From positions 1 through 64,000 of the forward strand of contig JADJTX010000059.1 in assembly GCA_016710985.1 (NCBI GenBank): a stretch of 64,000 nt of DNA. The letters are read 5' to 3'. The position numbers and the translations under genes were made by a program. Below are positions 58,981 to 64,000 of this stretch, one piece after another (position 1 is the stretch's first letter; each line of letters begins with the position of its first letter). The notes under the pieces are model-generated. The model did not search any database, was not told the origin of the DNA, and was given only the letters and a program-made list of their open reading frames with translations. This DNA is from Ignavibacteria bacterium (GTDB lineage: Bacteria; Bacteroidota; Ignavibacteria; Tepidaquicellales; Tepidaquicellaceae).

Positions 58981-60302
58981 ATGGATCAGGATTTATTCGG
59001 AGAGAAAACAGAAGTAGCATACGGCATTCAAAACATTCCTTTAGCTGAAAGAATGCGTCCCGGCTCGTTAGAAGAATTTGCAGGACAAAAGCATCTGATA
59101 GGTGAAGGTAAACCAATCAGAATAATGATTGAAAAAATGAGCCGTCATCAATGACCGTGGGGACGCCGGGAGTCGGAAAGACTACATTAGCTTTATTGAT
59201 TGCAAATCTTGTAAAAGCGGAGTTCATTCAACTCTCTGCAATTTCTTCCGGAGTAAAAGATGTAAGGGCTGCAATCGAGAAGGCTGAATTTAATCTGAAG
59301 CAAAAAGGAAAGAAGACAATCTTGTTCATAGATGAAATTCACAGGTTCAATAAGGCACAGCAGGATTCGCTGCTACAAAGTGCTGAGAAGGGAACAATAA
59401 TTTTGATCGGAGCAACTACCGAGAATCCGTCTTTTGAAGTAATTTCACCTTTACTTTCAAGAAGCCGTGTATATATACTTGAAGAGCTGACGAAGGATGA
59501 TTTTCTTTTTATTATTTCTAATGTTTTGTCAAAGGATAAATTACTGAACAAACTTACTATCGAAATTGAAGACAGGGATTTTCTTATCGGGCTTTCAAAC
59601 GGTGATGCAAGGAGACTTCTGAACGGACTCGAACTTGCTGTTAAACTGACTAAACCGGATAAAGATAATGTCATTCATCTTACAAATGAAACATTTAAAG
59701 AAACATTCCAGGCGAATTACATTAAGTATGATAAAAATCAGGAAGAGCATTACAATATTATTTCTGCTTTCATTAAAAGTGTAAGGGGAAGTGATCCGGA
59801 TGCAGCAGTTTACTGGATGGCGAGAATGCTGAAGGGAGGTGAAGATCCGAAGTTCATTGCAAGAAGAATGATCGTCCTTGCATCGGAAGATATAGGAAAC
59901 GCTGATCCGTATGCTCTGACTCTCGCAACAAGCGCATTCACAGCAGTTGACTATATCGGAATGCCCGAAGCTACTCTTATTTTGTCTCAGACGGCAACTT
60001 ATCTTGCAAGCTGTCCTAAAAGCAATGCATCATACATGGCAGTAAGCAAAGCAAAAGAAGATGTAAATAATCTCCCGGCTTTTGATGTTCCAATTCATTT
60101 AAGGAATGCTCCTACCAAACTAATGAAAGATCTAAACTACGGTAAGGATTATAAATATGCTCACGACTTTGATAATAATTTTGTTGAGCAGCAGTTTCTT
60201 CCGGATGAATTAAAAGATAAAATTTATTATGATCCGTCTGAAAATGGGGGAGAGGCGAAGTTTAAAAAGAGACTGAAAGAACTATGGAAAAAGAACCGAT
60301 AG
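58981..60302 (+). CDS. rarA: replication-associated recombination protein A (AAA+ ATPase), one frame break
   Basis: RarA/MgsA acts at stalled forks. NIPLAERMRPGSLEEFAGQKHLIGEGKPIR is the N-terminal signature. A missing A in the run near 59,131-59,136 breaks the frame before Walker A (GTPGVGKTTLALLIA). ILFIDEIHRFNKAQQDSLL is Walker B, IGATTENPSFEVISPLLSRSRVY is sensor 1, and SNGDARRLLNGLELA sensor 2. The C-terminal tetramer domain has SVRGSDPDAAVYWMARML, ASEDIGNADPYAL and KDLNYGKDYKYAHDF. About 440 residues. Confidence 0.92.
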
Positions 60303-60335
60303 TTTCCTGAGATAGTTCAAATTGGGGTTTTCATT

Positions 60336-61487
60336 TTATTTGAAATCGTATCCGATACCAAAATTAACCTGAGTCTGCTCTATCCTTCCTGCAGAAAACA
60401 AATGACTGTCTAAAATTGATAAATTCAGATTAACTTCATTAATGTTAAATGTTGCTCCGATTGTTCCGAATGTCTGACTATAACTTCCCGGATCGGGATA
60501 AATGTAAAAATTTTCTTCATCGTCAAAATCACGCATATCCTGTAAAGTAAAAAATCCGGTTCTTACAGTCACTGTTTTGTTAATAATGTATTCCAGACCA
60601 AAATTGAAATCATTCCGGTCAGTTAAATTATCATCAGTCGATGTATTCTCAAAATTATAATCAGCGGAAATAGTAAGCGGTGTTTTATCAAATGTATAAT
60701 CTATTCCAAAACCAAATTTTAACGGGAAATAATTTGGTTTGGAATATGTCTCGTTTGGTATGATTGTATCTGTATAAACTACTTCAACAATTTCACTGGT
60801 TTGCGGAGTAAAGACTGCTCCAAAAGATAAACTTTTTATTGGTTTATAGATTATACCGAAATCAGGTATGAATTTTTGGAAACTTTCTTTGCGGTTGAAC
60901 TGTGAGCGGGAACCTGCAGTATATTCTGAAGAATAAAAATTATAATTTAAATTAACTCCAAATTTCAGTATCCCGACAAAATCATAAACGATTGGAACTG
61001 ATACTGAACTTATTGAGAAATCATTAATAACATTATCACCCGTCGGCTCTCCGAATTCATTTGTGACCGGACCCAAATCCCATTTAAAACTTTTTTCGTT
61101 TTCATACAATACGCCAACAGAAAAATCTTTACTGATTTTATATCCAATACCCGCAAGCATCGTAGGGTGGAGTTCTTTGAGACCATCAGAATAATAAGGT
61201 TCAATGGATGCATTTGATTTAAAGATATATTCACCGTAAACCTGAAACTTATTTTTAAGCTCAAGAGATGCAGGGTTTAATATTGTCCCGGAGATATCAT
61301 TATCACCTGCTATTCCAGTAAATCCTTTGCCTGCTTCTTTTGAAGACAAATAATTGACTGTATAAAAATCAAAAAAAGGACTGAATAAATAAGAATTTTG
61401 ATCACCAATACCTTGTGAAAAAGCAGATGTTGATGATAAGAGTAGACAAATTATTGTTAAAAATAATGTTTTCATATTTGTTCGCAC
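60336..61487 (-). CDS. outer-membrane beta-barrel protein (FadL/PorV-like)
   Basis: A 383-residue protein with signal peptide (TLFLTIICLLLSSTSAFS). An N-terminal plug contains the conserved GDNDISGTILNPASLEL of the FadL/OMPP1 family. Alternating barrel strands follow throughout (for example FGVNLNYNFYSSEYTAG and KFGFGIDYTFDKTPLTISADYNF), ending in NFGIGYDFK. In this phylum PorV/LptO shuttles type IX cargo, so a link to the many type IX substrates here is possible but unproven; lipid or hydrocarbon uptake is the other family role. Intact frame. Confidence 0.82.
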   Translation of the reverse strand: MRTNMKTLFLTIICLLLSSTSAFSQGIGDQNSYLFSPFFDFYTVNYLSSKEAGKGFTGIAGDNDISGTILNPASLELKNKFQVYGEYIFKSNASIEPYYSDGLKELHPTMLAGIGYKISKDFSVGVLYENEKSFKWDLGPVTNEFGEPTGDNVINDFSISSVSVPIVYDFVGILKFGVNLNYNFYSSEYTAGSRSQFNRKESFQKFIPDFGIIYKPIKSLSFGAVFTPQTSEIVEVVYTDTIIPNETYSKPNYFPLKFGFGIDYTFDKTPLTISADYNFENTSTDDNLTDRNDFNFGLEYIINKTVTVRTGFFTLQDMRDFDDEENFYIYPDPGSYSQTFGTIGATFNINEVNLNLSILDSHLFSAGRIEQTQVNFGIGYDFK

Positions 61488-61506
61488 TTAATTTTATTAA
61501 GTAAAA

Positions 61507-63139
61507 TTAGTTCTTTACTTCCTTTAATACAATCTGATTATCAGGGTCAAAATAAATCTTCTTCGGTTTATTATTGAATTCGAAAGTATATATCTGAAAA
61601 TTATAATCATTGTTCACCTTTATTGTTGAATCTTTACCGTTTTCAAAAATGACCTTTAGTTCAACCGGCATTTTGAAGAATCCTGCATTTTCCTGAATCT
61701 GATTTATGGTATAGCTGACATTCCATTTCCCGTCATTTACTTCATCAATATTATACTTGTTCTTATAAATGGGATGATTAGGTTTATATATCCATTCATC
61801 AAAAAACCAGTTCAGATCTTTCCCGCTTACTTCGTTCACAAGATTGATAAATTGTTCCGTTGTAACATTGCCGTACATATAATCCGGATCAGTTGCGTAA
61901 ACATTCAGACATTTAAAAAATGTAGAATCACCTAGTACATATCTCAGCAGATGAAGGACACATCCGGCTTTTGAATAGGATATTTCAGAATTAAAAAGCA
62001 TATCATCATTCGGAGCTGAAACATCCCACGATTTTTCATAAATAGCCCATCCCGGATTTCTGCTGAGATATTTTGTAGCTTCATACATAATAATTCTCTT
62101 ATAGTCCTTATAACCTTTCTGATTTCCATACCAGACAGCTTCGTTAAATGTAGCAAATCCCTCATTCAGCCAGATGTCAGACCAGGTAAGTGGCGTTATC
62201 ATATCCCCAAACCAGTGATGAACAAGTTCATGACATGCCAGATCTTCAGTCCAGCAATTCGGGCAGAGTTACTATTGTTTGATTTTCCATTCCACCCCAT
62301 AAAAAATCCTTGTTTGTAGTTGCAAATGCGAGTTTCTCAAACGGATATTCGCCGTACAAATCAGAGAAAAGATCAAGCATCTTTCCTATTTTATTCTGTA
62401 TAAAATTTATAAAAAAAATCGTTTCACCTCTTTGCCAGTAAAACCTAACTTCCATGATTTCACCATTTGGTCTCCTCCAGTTAATTACATCAAGATTAAA
62501 ATCAACTTTACCTATTAATGCGACAAGGTATGTTGCAATAAGATGTTTGCTTTCCCATGTATAAAAAATTGTATCACCTGTTTTTACAGAATCTTTCAGT
62601 AAACCATTGGAGCAAAGCAAAACATTCGACGGAACTTTTGCAGTTAACGATAGCAGCGCTTTATCACTTGGGACATCCTTACACGGAAACCACTTCCTGG
62701 CACCGGCTGTTTCGCAATCCGTATAAACCATGCCGTCTCTGACATAGAAAGAAGAGTCGAAAACATCTTTATGTCTGTAAGAAATTTTAATGTTAAACTC
62801 CTCTCCTGTATCATAAAGTCTGTCAAGATTAATGATTAAATTATTATTCTCATGAATGAATGAAAGTCCAGCATCCGAAACAGATCGGATTTCAAGTGAA
62901 TAATTGTCAGCATTGAGCATCACCTGTCCAGTCTTTTCAGTGGCTTTAATGGAAACAACCTCATCAGCATCAAAGGATTTTTTAAAAGGTGCTGTGAAAC
63001 ATTTGTAAAGATCCAGATTCAATTCATATTTTTGAACATCAAATGAACTGCTTTGCTGTGAGAATGAATCAGTGCTTAACAGTAAAACATATACTGCAAT
63101 AAACAGAAATTTTTTGTGAAAATTTGCCAGATTAATCAA
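61507..63139 (-). CDS. M1-family zinc aminopeptidase, secreted, one frame break
   Basis: Signal peptide (FLFIAVYVLLLSTDSFSQ), then the N-terminal beta domain, and the exopeptidase motif WGGMENQT near residue 280. The zinc motif HELVHH at 62,215-62,232 is just past a shift around 62,260. LTWSDIWLNEGFATFNEAVWY supplies the third zinc ligand Glu. It continues to DLNWFFDEWIYKPNHPIY and a C-terminal Ig-like part ending NQIVLKEVKN. About 543 residues when joined. No type IX sorting domain, so probably periplasmic. TTG start. Confidence 0.88.
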
Positions 63140-63295
63140 TTGTCAGAAATTTTAAATGGGTAAATTAAGATCAAGTTATATTTTAAAACTAATTAATTAT
63201 TTTCGATCATTATTGGACTGATGAAGCTTTCGGATCTATAATAACGAAGTTTAGACATTTTACTCAGATTTAAAAATTAATAACCAATGCCCCGC

Positions 63296-64000
63296 CTATC
63301 CGCGTCTGTCTGAATGTCCTGTCATACTTCCGTCACTCAGAAACATTATGGCATCCACTCTTCCAAAATCCGGAATTTCTTTCAAAGAATAACCCATCAT
63401 TTTCAGATTCGTTCTTACTGATTCATCACCGAAATCTTTTTCAACCTGAATTTCATCCGGATACCATTGATGATGAAATCTCGGAGCGTCAATCGCCTGA
63501 TCAAGATCAAAATTATAATCAATAATATTTAGGATAGTCTGAAGAACCGTTGTAATGATCCTTCCGCCACCCGGAGATCCTACCACTAGAAAGGGTTTAT
63601 TGTCTTTAAAAACAAACGACGGAGTCATGGAGCTGAGCATTCTTTTCTCAGGTTGTATTGAATTAGCGTCGTTTCCGACAAGTCCGTATATGTTCGGAAC
63701 ACCCGGCTTAGAAACAAAATCATCCATTTCATTATTCAGAAAAAATCCCGCCCCGTCTACGACAACTTTATTCCCGAATACATCATTCAAAGTCGTAGTT
63801 ACAGAAACTAGATTTCCATCCTTGTCCGCTACGCTGTAATGTGTAGTCTGATCACTTTCCCTGTAATAAGCATCTCCGTGTTTTATATTCAGACTTTTTG
63901 AAGCTGAATCTTCACGATAGTCACGCATTCTGTTGAGTGCATATACTTTTGAAGTAAGAATATCCGCCGGAACACCCACAAAATCCGCGTCCCCCATAAA
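63296..64000 (-). CDS. gamma-glutamyltransferase, C-terminal part (continues past the window)
   Basis: The small-subunit half of a GGT. TTHYSVADKDGNLVSVTTTLNDVFG contains the autocleavage Thr. GFFLNNEMDDFVSKPG, MLSSMTPSFVFKDNKPFLVVGSPGGGRIITTVLQTI and DQAIDAPRFHHQWYPDEIQVE follow, ending GRVDAIMFLSDGSMTGHSDRRG. Upstream MGDADFVGVPADILT is still inside the gene, whose start is beyond position 64,000. It processes glutathione or gamma-glutamyl peptides, or acts as a cephalosporin acylase-like enzyme. Positions 63,140-63,295 contain no gene. Confidence 0.9.
   Translation of the reverse strand, partial: FMGDADFVGVPADILTSKVYALNRMRDYREDSASKSLNIKHGDAYYRESDQTTHYSVADKDGNLVSVTTTLNDVFGNKVVVDGAGFFLNNEMDDFVSKPGVPNIYGLVGNDANSIQPEKRMLSSMTPSFVFKDNKPFLVVGSPGGGRIITTVLQTILNIIDYNFDLDQAIDAPRFHHQWYPDEIQVEKDFGDESVRTNLKMMGYSLKEIPDFGRVDAIMFLSDGSMTGHSDRRG

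Overview
The window reads as a low-GC member of the Bacteroidota/Chlorobi (FCB) group, most likely an Ignavibacteria-type organism. Evidence: several secreted proteins end in the type IX secretion sorting domain with the motif (S)LSQNYPNPFNP and a KRMILLK-like tail. Two genes carry a plausible Bacteroidetes promoter (TTTG, about 20 bases, TAnnTTTG). Genes are AT-rich and many start at TTG. There is no ribosomal RNA, no phage, no transposase and no CRISPR array. One tRNA-Leu is visible.

Layout. 1-5,100: broken genes among short tandem repeats (an unknown ORF, a gingipain-type C25 peptidase with sorting domain, a DFDVANN repeat protein, an outer-membrane protein), then tRNA-Leu. 5,200-9,900: a housekeeping run with recJ, yebC, ruvC, ruvA and ppa. 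10,100-11,500 (minus): DUF190 and crcB (fluoride export) and arsC. 11,500-18,700 (minus): five secreted type IX proteins, built from a duplicated pair around a YCF48-like protein. 19,000-24,600: proS, maf, a YbhN-like flippase, a B12-binding mutase subunit and a phosphohexomutase.

24,600-49,700 is a large surface-polysaccharide locus: SLBB export protein, Wzz-type protein, O-antigen polymerase/ligase, MurJ/Wzx-type flippase, many glycosyltransferases, FkbM and other methyltransferases and two tandem GH16 glycanases. It also holds a GDP-heptose block (epimerase, HddA kinase, HddC guanylyltransferase, GmhA isomerase, GmhB phosphatase) followed by a transaldolase that could tie sedoheptulose-7-phosphate supply to it. 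An initiating sugar transferase, a dolichol-phosphate-mannose-synthase-like enzyme and a GT2 protein with a degenerate sugar-transferase domain complete it. The last of these runs in frame into accA, probably through a homopolymer miscall. 49,900-53,000: murA and a biotin-dependent carboxyltransferase (pccB-like). 53,300-56,300: a type IX secreted protein whose 3' end has been amplified into a 7-copy, roughly 188-bp tandem array carrying two strong hairpins per unit. 56,400-64,000: dinB, an EamA transporter, rarA, a FadL/PorV-like outer-membrane protein, an M1 aminopeptidase and the end of a gamma-glutamyltransferase.

Two window-wide patterns matter. First, about 20 genes have one clean frame break and the left 7 kb has many, often at homopolymers, so most breaks are probably sequence error rather than pseudogenes; I give full-length spans across them. 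Second, families of 7-bp and 9-bp tandem repeats (STRR-like) fill many intergenic gaps, often begin inside the stop codon of the upstream gene, sometimes form long inverted pairs, and also appear in frame inside type IX sorting domains.
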